Notes: generated by a model from the letters alone, not told the origin. A DNA stretch of 7,781 bases from an uncultured Clostridia bacterium (GCA_944386315.1 CALXAS010000070.1:1-7781); one strand, 5' to 3'. Shown: positions 1-5,840, numbered from the stretch's first letter. Numbers and translations are program-made.

Positions 1-46
1 AGAACTTATGAGTTTGAATTATGCAAAGGAGGTAGAAGAAGAATGA
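1..46 (+). CDS. C-terminal end of an upstream gene, probably DUF881 family (partial)
   Basis: One frame is open from the left edge and ends at TGA 44-46. Its visible C-terminus reads LMSLNYAKEVEEE. DUF881 proteins (YlxW/YlxX type) usually end in a short strand followed by a 'YAK' motif, and they lie directly upstream of sbp and ftsA in many Firmicutes, so DUF881 is the likely family. Its stop codon overlaps the ATG of sbp (ATGA overlap), which indicates one transcript and probable translational coupling. Only 14 codons are visible, so the family is inferred mainly from gene order. Confidence 0.5.
   Translation, partial: ELMSLNYAKEVEEE
25..33 (+). promoter_or_regulatory. Strong ribosome binding site of sbp
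   Basis: AAAGGAGGT lies 9 bases before ATG 43, inside the last codons of the upstream gene. It supports the start at 43, or at the adjacent ATG 46, over any other start. Confidence 0.8.
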
Positions 47-438
47 TGTTATTTATCGCAATTATTATTGGATGCATTGTGGGAGCGTTAATTGGTGTAA
101 ATATTCCAATGATACCATATACTTATTCTGGTTATTTAGCAATTGCTATTATTGCAGCATTAGATTCTGTTTTTGGAGCAATTAGTTCTAGTTTGCAAAA
201 GAAATTTGATATGAAAATATTTATATCTGGATTTTTCGTAAATGCAATTTTAGCAATGGCATTAACTTATTTAGGACAACGATTAAATGTAGATATTCAT
301 TTAGCAGCAGTGGTTGTTTTTGTAGGAAGAATGTTTAACAATTTAGGAACTATTCGTAGATATTATGTAGAAAAAATTTCAGATAGAAAAATTATTGCAA
401 AGGCAGAGGCAACTATTAAAGAAAGCAAGAAACAATAA
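43..438 (+). CDS. sbp: Small basic membrane protein Sbp (DUF1290)
   Basis: This 131-residue protein has three or so predicted membrane segments: residues about 2-22, 28-48 (the stretch YLAIAIIAALDSVFGAISSS runs on from here) and 60-102. The family hallmarks are readable: the 'LDSVFGA' block near residues 40-46, the 'FISGFFVNA' block near 60-68, and the C-terminal 'GRMFNNLGTIRR' near 94-105, followed by a charged, lysine-rich tail. Length and order of blocks match DUF1290. The gene is conserved between the DUF881 genes and ftsA in Firmicutes. Its molecular role is not established, and the association with cell division rests on genomic context. The start is fixed by a strong ribosome binding site and the overlap with the upstream stop. 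An inverted repeat lies 8 bases after the stop but lacks a U-tract. Confidence 0.9.
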   Translation: MMLFIAIIIGCIVGALIGVNIPMIPYTYSGYLAIAIIAALDSVFGAISSSLQKKFDMKIFISGFFVNAILAMALTYLGQRLNVDIHLAAVVVFVGRMFNNLGTIRRYYVEKISDRKIIAKAEATIKESKKQ

Positions 439-446
439 GGGGAGGA

Positions 447-468
447 GTTATTTTATTATAAAAATAAC
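447..468 (+). repeat. Perfect 8-bp inverted repeat after sbp
   Basis: GTTATTTT (447-454) and AAAATAAC (461-468) are exact inverse complements around a 6-base loop. No T-run follows on the + strand, so it is not a convincing intrinsic terminator. It may be a weak mRNA 3' structure or an operator. In such A/T-rich DNA, chance is also possible. Confidence 0.45.
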
Positions 469-531
469 GAAAAAATAGAGAAAAAATCAATAGAAGAGTT
501 ATAAAACGCAGAAATCGACAAAATAAAACAT

Positions 532-571
532 TGTTACAGGTTTGTTACGAAAATATTACAAAAATATAACA
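532..571 (+). promoter_or_regulatory. Four 11-bp-spaced direct repeats upstream of ftsA, candidate WalR (YycF) box
   Basis: The hexamers TGTTAC (532), TGTTAC (543), TATTAC (554) and TATAAC (565) start exactly 11 bases apart, each followed by a 5-base, mostly A-rich spacer. The first two give TGTTAC-N5-TGTTAC, an exact match to the known WalR/YycF consensus TGTWAH-N5-TGTWAH. The last two are degenerate copies on the same helical face. In Bacillus subtilis the YycFG (WalRK) system has been reported to modulate ftsAZ, so the location fits. The array ends a few bases before the -35 region. Assignment to WalR is inference. Another OmpR/PhoB-family regulator would also bind 11-bp repeats. Confidence 0.6.
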
Positions 572-578
572 AATTCTA

Positions 579-607
579 TTGACTTTTTTGGCGAAATATA
601 ATATTCT
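579..607 (+). promoter_or_regulatory. Sigma-A-type promoter of ftsA-ftsZ
   Basis: TTGACT (579-584), a 17-base spacer and TATTCT (602-607) give a sigma-A-like promoter with a start near 614. A perfect TATAAT also lies at 597-602, but it has no -35 at normal spacing. It would instead be the -10 of an activator-dependent promoter served by the upstream repeat array. Either reading gives a short leader ending in the ftsA ribosome binding site. Confidence 0.65.
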
Positions 608-634
608 AAGGAAAGTTAAAATGAAGTAAAAAAT

Positions 635-641
635 GGAGGAG
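635..641 (+). promoter_or_regulatory. Ribosome binding site that decides the ftsA start (TTG 648)
   Basis: GGAGGAG lies 6 bases before TTG 648. The in-frame ATG at 633 sits directly before this motif and has no usable Shine-Dalgarno at the right distance, so TTG 648 is the probable start. Confidence 0.7.
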
Positions 642-647
642 TTAGCT

Positions 648-1877
648 TTGGCTATAGGTGATATAATTGTAGGGCTAGACATCGGTACTTCTAAGGTTAG
701 TCTAGTAGTAGGAGAGGTCAATAATTTTAACCAAATAGAGATAATTTGTAATACAAGCCATCCATGTAGTGGAATAAAAAAGACAAAAATTATTGATGAA
801 GACGAAGTCGCTTTAGCTGTTTCAAAAGTAATAGAAGAAGCAGAGGCAGAAACAGAACTAAAAATTAATTCTAGCTATGTAACCATACCGGGAAAGTATG
901 TAACGATTGTGCAAAATAGTATTACGAAAGAGGCAAAAGATAAATATGCAGGAATATCTGTAAAAGATGTGTCCAGTAGCATTATGCAAGTAAAAGATGT
1001 AGAAATACCAGAGGGAAAAACTATTATAGATATTGTGCCAGATTGTTTTATACTAGAAGATGGAAAAGCAGTAACAGATCCGGTAGGAAATTTATCTTCT
1101 AATTTTACCTTAAATGCACAAGTGTTATTAGCAGATAAAGACTATGTAAAACAGCTAATAAACATTTTTAGGAAAGCAGGACTGGATATAGATGGATTAG
1201 TACCAGTTACATTAGCAGAGAGAAATGTAATGCTAGATAATAATGAATTGAATGATAATGTTATGCTATTAGACATTGGAGCAGGAAATACGGAAATTGG
1301 AGTATTTGATGGAAACGGATTTATTTATACAGATACCATTCCTTTAGGAGGAGATAGTATTACATCGGATATAGCACTAGTACTAAATATTTCGGAAGAA
1401 GAAGCGGAAAAATTAAAGAAACAATATGGACTAGCTATGAAATCTTTTATCGATAATGATAATGAAATTATTTTAAATACATGTAGAGAAGATGTAAAAT
1501 CAAAAGCAATAAAAAGTTCTGAATTAATAGAAATTATAGAGGCAAGAATAGAAGAAATATTTTCATTAGTTAATAAAAATATTACGATGCAAGGAATTAA
1601 ACAGAGAATTAATAATGTTATATTAACAGGGCAAGGAATTACCAATATCAATAAGAGTGATGTAGCAGGAAAAGTAATTCTAAATATTCCAGTAAAAATA
1701 TCCACAGGAAGATTAGTGAGTACAGTAAGACAAGAATATAGAACAGCTTATTCCCTAGTGCGATATATAGCAGCAAGACCATATGCAAAAACAGTATCGA
1801 GTAATATAGATTCTAATACACAAGAAAGTTTCTTCAAAACAGTGATGGAAAGAATTAAAGAATTCTTTTATTCTTAA
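648..1877 (+). CDS. ftsA: Cell division protein FtsA, actin-like membrane tether of the Z ring
   Basis: FtsA is the actin-fold ATPase that anchors FtsZ to the membrane at the division site. With a TTG start the protein has 409 residues, close to the usual 420 or so. Visible motifs are the first phosphate loop VGLDIGTSK near residues 8-16, the 1C (SHS2) subdomain over about 20-170, the second phosphate loop LLDIGAGNTEIG near 207-218, the block GGDSITSDIA followed by AEKLKKQYG, and an adenosine-type motif LTGQGI near 326-331. The last 17 residues (FFKTVMERIKEFF core) form the amphipathic membrane-targeting helix. FtsA normally reads TGGGA at the adenosine motif, so TGQGI is a mild deviation. 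It lies 105 bases before ftsZ. PilM-like or other actin-like relatives are less likely given the helix and the ftsZ neighbour. Confidence 0.9.
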   Translation: MAIGDIIVGLDIGTSKVSLVVGEVNNFNQIEIICNTSHPCSGIKKTKIIDEDEVALAVSKVIEEAEAETELKINSSYVTIPGKYVTIVQNSITKEAKDKYAGISVKDVSSSIMQVKDVEIPEGKTIIDIVPDCFILEDGKAVTDPVGNLSSNFTLNAQVLLADKDYVKQLINIFRKAGLDIDGLVPVTLAERNVMLDNNELNDNVMLLDIGAGNTEIGVFDGNGFIYTDTIPLGGDSITSDIALVLNISEEEAEKLKKQYGLAMKSFIDNDNEIILNTCREDVKSKAIKSSELIEIIEARIEEIFSLVNKNITMQGIKQRINNVILTGQGITNINKSDVAGKVILNIPVKISTGRLVSTVRQEYRTAYSLVRYIAARPYAKTVSSNIDSNTQESFFKTVMERIKEFFYS

Positions 1878-1905
1878 ATCAAGAAAAATAGGGGCATATT
1901 TTAGT

Positions 1906-1919
1906 AGCATTAGAATGCT
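1906..1919 (+). repeat. Small hairpin between ftsA and ftsZ
   Basis: AGCAT-TAGA-ATGCT forms a 5-bp stem with a 4-base loop. It is too short, and too far from the T-run at 1939-1946, to be called a terminator. I saw no convincing separate promoter for ftsZ in this gap. Confidence 0.3.
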
Positions 1920-1964
1920 TACAAACAAATAGTTATTAATTTTTTTAAAATAGATATATAGTAG

Positions 1965-1971
1965 AAGGAGG
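1965..1971 (+). promoter_or_regulatory. Ribosome binding site of ftsZ
   Basis: AAGGAGG lies 11 bases before ATG 1983, a slightly long but acceptable spacing. No other in-frame start lies nearer to it. Confidence 0.75.
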
Positions 1972-1982
1972 AAAATAACAAT

Positions 1983-3098
1983 ATGATAGTAGATAGCGTA
2001 GATGAAAACACAATGTTAGATGGAACCGCTACCATAAAAGTAATTGGTGTAGGGGGAGCTGGTAATAACGCAGTAAACCGTATGGTAGACTCTGGTATTA
2101 AAGGAGTAGACTTTATAGGAGTAAACACAGATAGACAAGCATTATTACTATCCAAAGCAGGATCCAAAATACAAATAGGAGAAAAAATCACAAGAGGATT
2201 AGGAGCAGGAGCTAATCCAGATATAGGAGCACAAGCAGCAGAAGAAAGTAAGGCAGAAATACAAGAAGCACTTCGTGGTGCAGATATGGTATTTGTTACT
2301 GCTGGTATGGGCGGAGGAACAGGAACTGGTGCAGCGCCTATCGTAGCAGCATGTGCAAAAGAAATGGGAATTTTAACAATTGGAGTTGTTACAAAACCAT
2401 TTACTTTCGAAGGTAAAAAACGTCTTTCACAAGCAGAAAGAGGAGTAGAAAGCTTAAAAGGAAAAGTAGATACCTTAGTTGTTATTCCAAACGATAAACT
2501 ATTACAAATTATAGATAGAAAAACCTCCATAGTAGAAGCTTTCAAAATGGCAGACGATGTCCTAAGACAAGGTGTACAAGGTATATCTGATTTAATTGCT
2601 ATACCAGGACTTGTTAACCTAGACTTTGCAGACGTAAAAACTATCATGTTGAATACTGGAATGGCACATATGGGTATTGGTAGAGCATCAGGAGAAAACA
2701 GAGCAGAAGATGCAGCAAAACAAGCCGTACAAAGTCCATTATTAGAAACATCTATCGAAGGTGCAAGAGGAGTTATCATCAATATTACAGGTGGACCAAA
2801 TTTAGGATTACACGAAGTAAATACAGCAGCAGAATTAGTACAAAGAAGTGTAGATCCAGAAGCAAATATCATCTTTGGTGCAGTCATTGATGAAAGTTTA
2901 GATGAAGATATTATTATTACAGTTATTGCAACAGGTTTCGAAAAAGATGCTAATTCCATTGCCAATAATGTAGATAGTATCGTAGACAAAGCATGGGGAG
3001 AAAAAATTAATTCTATCCCAGCGCCAGTAGAAAACACAAATTCCTCTAATGACTTAGATATTCCATCTTTTCTAAGAAAAAATAAAGGAATCAAATAG
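1983..3098 (+). CDS. ftsZ: Cell division GTPase FtsZ
   Basis: FtsZ polymerises into the Z ring and recruits the division machinery, including the asymmetric septum during sporulation. The 371-residue protein has IGVGGAGNNAVNRM at residues 21-34, the tubulin signature GGGTGTG at 110-116, and the T7 synergy loop NLDFAD at 212-217 with catalytic aspartates. The C-terminal interaction peptide DLDIPSFLRK lies at 357-366 and is followed by a basic tip. The linker between core and tail (about 320-356) is short for the family but intact. A conserved N-terminal extension of about 15 residues precedes the core. The gene is downstream of ftsA, apparently on the same transcript. After the stop come a bulged hairpin, a Spo0A-box match and a strong terminator, which separate division genes from sporulation genes. 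Confidence 0.98.
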   Translation: MIVDSVDENTMLDGTATIKVIGVGGAGNNAVNRMVDSGIKGVDFIGVNTDRQALLLSKAGSKIQIGEKITRGLGAGANPDIGAQAAEESKAEIQEALRGADMVFVTAGMGGGTGTGAAPIVAACAKEMGILTIGVVTKPFTFEGKKRLSQAERGVESLKGKVDTLVVIPNDKLLQIIDRKTSIVEAFKMADDVLRQGVQGISDLIAIPGLVNLDFADVKTIMLNTGMAHMGIGRASGENRAEDAAKQAVQSPLLETSIEGARGVIINITGGPNLGLHEVNTAAELVQRSVDPEANIIFGAVIDESLDEDIIITVIATGFEKDANSIANNVDSIVDKAWGEKINSIPAPVENTNSSNDLDIPSFLRKNKGIK

Positions 3099-3102
3099 AA
3101 AA

Positions 3103-3132
3103 TGTCTCATTTAAGTCAGGGTTAAATGGACA
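3103..3132 (+). repeat. Bulged 11-bp hairpin in the ftsZ 3' untranslated region
   Basis: TGTC (3103-3106), a bulged T at 3107, and CATTTAA (3108-3114) pair with TTAAATG (3122-3128) and GACA (3129-3132) around a GTCAGGG loop. It begins 4 bases after the ftsZ stop codon. No T-run follows, so it is not an intrinsic terminator. It could protect the mRNA 3' end or serve as an operator. Confidence 0.5.
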
Positions 3133-3151
3133 ATAGAAGAAAAATAGAGAA

Positions 3152-3165
3152 TTTTGTCGAAAAAA
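3152..3165 (+). promoter_or_regulatory. Candidate Spo0A box (0A box) upstream of spoIIGA
   Basis: TTTTGTCGAAAAAA contains the 7-base Spo0A core TGTCGAA (3155-3161) without mismatch, in the expected T/A-rich flanks. It lies about 120 bases upstream of the spoIIGA promoter -10. That is farther than the sites known in B. subtilis spoIIG, and a terminator lies in between. DNA binding does not depend on that terminator. Confidence 0.5.
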
Positions 3166-3195
3166 AGAAAGCAAAATAGAATAGAAGAAAAGGAG

Positions 3196-3234
3196 AAAAG
3201 AAATCATCTGATTTTGTAGATGATTTCTTTTTTT
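3196..3234 (+). terminator. Strong intrinsic terminator after ftsZ
   Basis: GAAATCATCT (3200-3209) pairs perfectly with AGATGATTTC (3218-3227) around an 8-base loop. The stem can be extended by four A-T pairs. A run of seven T follows at 3228-3234. The A-run on the left side means it may also work on the - strand. It ends the division transcript before spoIIGA. Confidence 0.9.
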
Positions 3235-3246
3235 CGAGCCTAAGAT

Positions 3247-3279
3247 ATGACAGAATTTGAAAAGCAAATGTTGTACAAT
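3247..3279 (+). promoter_or_regulatory. Candidate Spo0A-activated sigma-A promoter of spoIIGA-sigE
   Basis: ATGACA (3247-3252) and TACAAT (3274-3279) each match the sigma-A hexamers at five of six bases but are 21 bases apart. At the normal 17-base spacing there is no -35. Known Spo0A-activated promoters in B. subtilis (spoIIG, spoIIE) have such over-long spacers of 21-22 bases. On the - strand, TGTCATA (complement of 3246-3252) is a weak 0A-like match overlapping the -35. A start near 3286 would give a leader of about 50 bases. Confidence 0.55.
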
Positions 3280-3323
3280 AGCGTAAGAAAATTTACAAAA
3301 GAGGATATTGGAAGAAAAAGCAA

Positions 3324-3329
3324 GAGGTG
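3324..3329 (+). promoter_or_regulatory. Ribosome binding site that decides the spoIIGA start
   Basis: GAGGTG lies just before ATG 3336. A possible GTG start at 3327 falls inside this motif, so ATG 3336 is preferred. Confidence 0.7.
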
Positions 3330-3335
3330 AAAAAC

Positions 3336-4265
3336 ATGACAGTCTACTTAGATGTTGTACTATTAGAAAATCTTTGCATGAACTATATTATCTTGTTTGC
3401 AACTGCTTATATCTTAAAAATAAAGATAAAACATTGGAGACTACTTTTGTCTGCTCTGATAGGAGGTCTTTATGCCATCTTGGGTTACATGCAAATATTA
3501 GAAATATACTCTAACACAATTTTAAAACTAATATTGTCTATCATGATGGTATATATAGCATACAACGCAAAACGTATGAAACTATTACTAAAGCAGCTTC
3601 TTATTTTCTATTTAACTTCTTTTGTATTTGGAGGATGTGCTTTTGCCCTACTATATTTTGTGAAGCCACAAGAAATTTTAATGAAAAATGGAATGTACAT
3701 AGGAACTTATCCTTTAAAAATTGCCTTGTTAGGAGGAATTGTAGGTTTTACCATTACTGTTATTGCTTTTAAAGTAGTAAAAAATAGAATTAGTAAAAAA
3801 GATATGTTCTGCGAAATTTGTATAGAGATAGAAAAAGAGAAAGTAAAGACAAGGGCAATGATAGATACAGGAAATATGCTAAAAGATCCTATTACAGGAG
3901 TGCCAGTTGTTGTTGTAGAAAAAGAAATATTGGAAGACATCATTCCGAGAGGAGTGTTGGAACATTTAGAAAAATGGATGGGAGGTGAGCAAATAGATGA
4001 AGAATTCAGAAAAGAAAATATAGAATATATGTCTAAGTTAAGAGTGATTCCCTTTTCTTCTTTAGGAAAACAAAACGGAATGCTAATAGGATTAAAGGCG
4101 GATAAAGTGCTGCTAGAAAAAGAAGAGGAAGAAGAAATAAAAAATATTATTATCGGAATTTATGACAAACCACTTAGTAAGAAAGGAAATTATCACGCTT
4201 TAATAGGACTAGACATATGGGAAGGGAGCAGAAAAGATGAATATATTACAAATGTTAGTGGGTAG
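3336..4265 (+). CDS. spoIIGA: SpoIIGA, membrane aspartic protease that processes pro-sigma-E
   Basis: SpoIIGA sits in the asymmetric septum and cleaves the pro-sequence from pro-sigma-E in the mother cell after a forespore signal (SpoIIR in known systems). From ATG 3336 it has 309 residues, the family's usual length. Five hydrophobic segments fill the N-terminal half, at about residues 7-27, 34-54, 59-77, 85-109 and 125-147. The soluble half carries the aspartic-protease motif RAMIDTGNMLKDP with the catalytic aspartate at 177, then 'GVPVVVVE', the 'RVIPFSSLGKQNGMLIG' block and a C-terminal 'LIGLDIW'. The N-terminus TVYLDVVLLENLCMNY fits the family. The last 29 bases overlap sigE, so protease and substrate are probably translationally coupled. 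Confidence 0.95.
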   Translation: MTVYLDVVLLENLCMNYIILFATAYILKIKIKHWRLLLSALIGGLYAILGYMQILEIYSNTILKLILSIMMVYIAYNAKRMKLLLKQLLIFYLTSFVFGGCAFALLYFVKPQEILMKNGMYIGTYPLKIALLGGIVGFTITVIAFKVVKNRISKKDMFCEICIEIEKEKVKTRAMIDTGNMLKDPITGVPVVVVEKEILEDIIPRGVLEHLEKWMGGEQIDEEFRKENIEYMSKLRVIPFSSLGKQNGMLIGLKADKVLLEKEEEEEIKNIIIGIYDKPLSKKGNYHALIGLDIWEGSRKDEYITNVSG

Positions 4266-4968
4266 TATTAATACCATTTATGCAAAGCTAATGAATGATA
4301 ATCATATAGAAGAAATGCCAATTTATTACATAGGAGGAAGTGCTACACTGCCACCTCCACTTACACCAGAAGAAGAGGAAGATTTATTACAAAAACTAGG
4401 AACAGGAGATTTAGAAGTAAGGCAGACTTTAGTAGAGAGAAATTTAAGATTAGTGGTGTATATTGCAAAAAAGTTTGAAAATACAGGGGTTGGCATAGAA
4501 GATTTAGTATCCATTGGTACAATTGGATTAATGAAAGGAGTAAATACCTTTAATACAGACAAAAAAATAAAATTAGCAACATATGCATCTAGATGTATAG
4601 AAAATGAAATTTTAATGTATTTGCGAAGAAGTAATCGCATGAAGGGAGAAATTTCCATTGATGAACCATTAAATCAAGATGGAGATGGCAACGAGCTATT
4701 ATTGTCCGATATTTTGGGAACAGATCCAGACGTTACCTCCAGAGGAATAGAAGATGAAGTAGATAAGCAATTATTAAAAGCATCCATCGCGAAATTAAGT
4801 AATCGAGAAAGAAATATCATGGAATTACGTTTTGGATTTATGGGAGGAAATGAGAAAACACAAAAAGAGGTAGCAGATATGTTAGGAATATCCCAAAGCT
4901 ATATTTCACGATTAGAAAAGAAAATTATTGGTAAAATGAAAAAAGAAATTATGAGCAAAACAGGATAA
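4237..4968 (+). CDS. sigE: RNA polymerase sigma factor SigE (pro-sigma-E), early mother-cell sigma
   Basis: Sigma-E directs early mother-cell transcription during sporulation. The 243-residue protein opens with a hydrophobic/amphipathic pro-sequence (residues 1 to about 30) that holds it inactive at the membrane. The following motif PIYYIGGSATLPPPL matches the processing region of the family, where B. subtilis pro-sigma-E is cut near the paired tyrosines (here Y30-Y31). Region 2 runs over about 65-135, with NLRLVVYIAKKF, the DLVSIGTIGLMKGVNTF core-binding block and TYASRCIENEILMYLRR. Region 4 runs over about 185-240, with LSNRERNIMELRFG and the helix-turn-helix TQKEVADMLGISQSYISRLEKK. A GGAAGGGAG-type binding site lies within spoIIGA. 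No separate promoter is seen, so it depends on the spoIIGA promoter. Confidence 0.97.
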   Translation: MNILQMLVGSINTIYAKLMNDNHIEEMPIYYIGGSATLPPPLTPEEEEDLLQKLGTGDLEVRQTLVERNLRLVVYIAKKFENTGVGIEDLVSIGTIGLMKGVNTFNTDKKIKLATYASRCIENEILMYLRRSNRMKGEISIDEPLNQDGDGNELLLSDILGTDPDVTSRGIEDEVDKQLLKASIAKLSNRERNIMELRFGFMGGNEKTQKEVADMLGISQSYISRLEKKIIGKMKKEIMSKTG

Positions 4969-4975
4969 AGATTTT

Positions 4976-5004
4976 GCATAAAAAAACTTCTTTTGGAAAT
5001 ACTT
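4976..5004 (+). promoter_or_regulatory. Candidate forespore (sigma-F/sigma-G) promoter of sigG
   Basis: GCATA (4976-4980), a 14-base spacer and GGAAATACTT (4995-5004) match the forespore sigma pattern GYATA ... GGnnAnAnTR at all but the final position. The spacer is at or one base below the usual length. Transcription would begin about 25 bases before ATG 5037, leaving room for the AAGGAG site at 5025. In B. subtilis sigG is likewise transcribed from a sigma-F promoter placed between sigE and sigG. Confidence 0.6.
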
Positions 5005-5024
5005 GTAGTAATACAAATATAGAT

Positions 5025-5030
5025 AAGGAG
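5025..5030 (+). promoter_or_regulatory. Ribosome binding site that decides the sigG start
   Basis: AAGGAG lies 6 bases before ATG 5037. An in-frame TTG at 4974 would add 21 residues unlike SigG, lacks a binding site and overlaps the candidate promoter. Confidence 0.8.
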
Positions 5031-5036
5031 TTTTTT

Positions 5037-5810
5037 ATGGCAAACAAGGTAGAAATATGTGGCGTAGATACGTCCAAGATACCAGTACTTTCTGCAGAAG
5101 AAAAGAAAGAATTGTTCATAAGAATCAAAAATGGAGATAAAGAAGCAAGAGATATATTTGTAAATGGAAATTTAAAATTAGTATTAAGTGTCATAAAACG
5201 ATTCTATGGAAGAGGAGAAAATTTAGATGACTTGTTTCAAGTAGGTTGTATAGGGCTAATTAAAGCAATGGATAACTTTGATTTAAGTCAAAATGTACAA
5301 TTTTCTACTTATGCAGTACCTATGATAGTAGGAGAGATACGCAGATATTTAAGAGATAATAATCAAATTAGAGTCAGTAGGTCCACAAGAGATTTAGCCT
5401 ATAAAGCATTAGGCGTAAAAGAGAGAATAACAAAAGAAACACAAAAGGAACCTACAGTAGAACAAATTGCAAAAGAACTGGGTGTACCAAAAGAAGAAAT
5501 TGTATTTTGTTTAGATGCCATTCAAGAACCAATTTCTTTGCAAGAACCAGTTTATGGGGATGGAACAGAAAATTTATATGTGATGGACCAAGTAAGTGAC
5601 CATAAAAGTACGGACGAATATTGGGCAGAAACCATTACCATTATAGAAGCAATGAAAAAATTAAATGATAAAGAAAAAATGATAGTAGAAAAAAGGTTTT
5701 TTGAAGGAAGAACACAAATAGAAGTAGCAGACGAAATAGGCATATCGCAGGCACAAGTATCTAGATTAGAAAAAAGTGCTATAGAACATATAAAAAGAAT
5801 TTATCGATAA
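5037..5810 (+). CDS. sigG: RNA polymerase sigma factor SigG, late forespore sigma
   Basis: Sigma-G drives late forespore transcription, including spore-protection genes. From ATG 5037 it has 257 residues, near the 260 of B. subtilis. The N-terminus MANKVEICGVDTSKIPVLS is diagnostic of SigG. Region 2 (about 45-115) has LVLSVIKRFYGRGE, DDLFQVGCIGLIKAMDNF and FSTYAVPMIVGEIRRYLRDN. Region 3 (about 120-175) includes RVSRSTRDLAYKAL and the EPTVEQIAKELGVPKEEIVF helix pair. Region 4 (about 205-255) has LNDKEKMIVEKRFFEGRTQ and EVADEIGISQAQVSRLEKSA. It lies 68 bases after sigE, with its own candidate forespore promoter, and read-through from sigE is also possible because I see no terminator between them. 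A terminator follows directly. Confidence 0.98.
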   Translation: MANKVEICGVDTSKIPVLSAEEKKELFIRIKNGDKEARDIFVNGNLKLVLSVIKRFYGRGENLDDLFQVGCIGLIKAMDNFDLSQNVQFSTYAVPMIVGEIRRYLRDNNQIRVSRSTRDLAYKALGVKERITKETQKEPTVEQIAKELGVPKEEIVFCLDAIQEPISLQEPVYGDGTENLYVMDQVSDHKSTDEYWAETITIIEAMKKLNDKEKMIVEKRFFEGRTQIEVADEIGISQAQVSRLEKSAIEHIKRIYR

Positions 5811-5840
5811 AAGTTGTTTAGAATATAGCAACTTTTTTCT
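5809..5840 (+). terminator. Intrinsic terminator after sigG
   Basis: AAAAGTTG (5809-5816) pairs with CAACTTTT (5829-5836) across a 12-base loop and runs into TTTTTTCTTTTTC. The stem starts within the sigG stop codon. It is A/T-rich and of moderate strength, so partial read-through into the next gene is plausible. Confidence 0.7.

Noticed and set aside
437..504. Shine-Dalgarno-like AGGGGAGGAG at the sbp stop followed by an open frame of 18 codons
   Set aside because: No ATG, GTG or TTG start lies at a usable distance. It may be a decayed small gene but nothing supports expression.
621..629. Minimal frame ATG-AAG-TAA before ftsA
   Set aside because: Two codons only, most likely chance.
1325..1705. 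Open frame on the - strand within ftsA
   Set aside because: Low-complexity hydrophobic translation with no ribosome binding site. It is a shadow of ftsA.
1933..1960. Possible separate ftsZ promoter (TTATTA with TATATA)
   Set aside because: The -35 is poor, and both elements are unremarkable in such A/T-rich DNA.
1919..3094. Long open frame on the - strand covering ftsZ (391 codons)
   Set aside because: It is a mirror of ftsZ codon usage in A/T-rich DNA. It has no recognisable domain and no binding site, and ftsZ itself is unmistakable.
4974..5036. N-terminal extension of SigG from TTG 4974
   Set aside because: The SigG family begins at the ATG 5037 region. The extension has no binding site and overlaps the candidate promoter.
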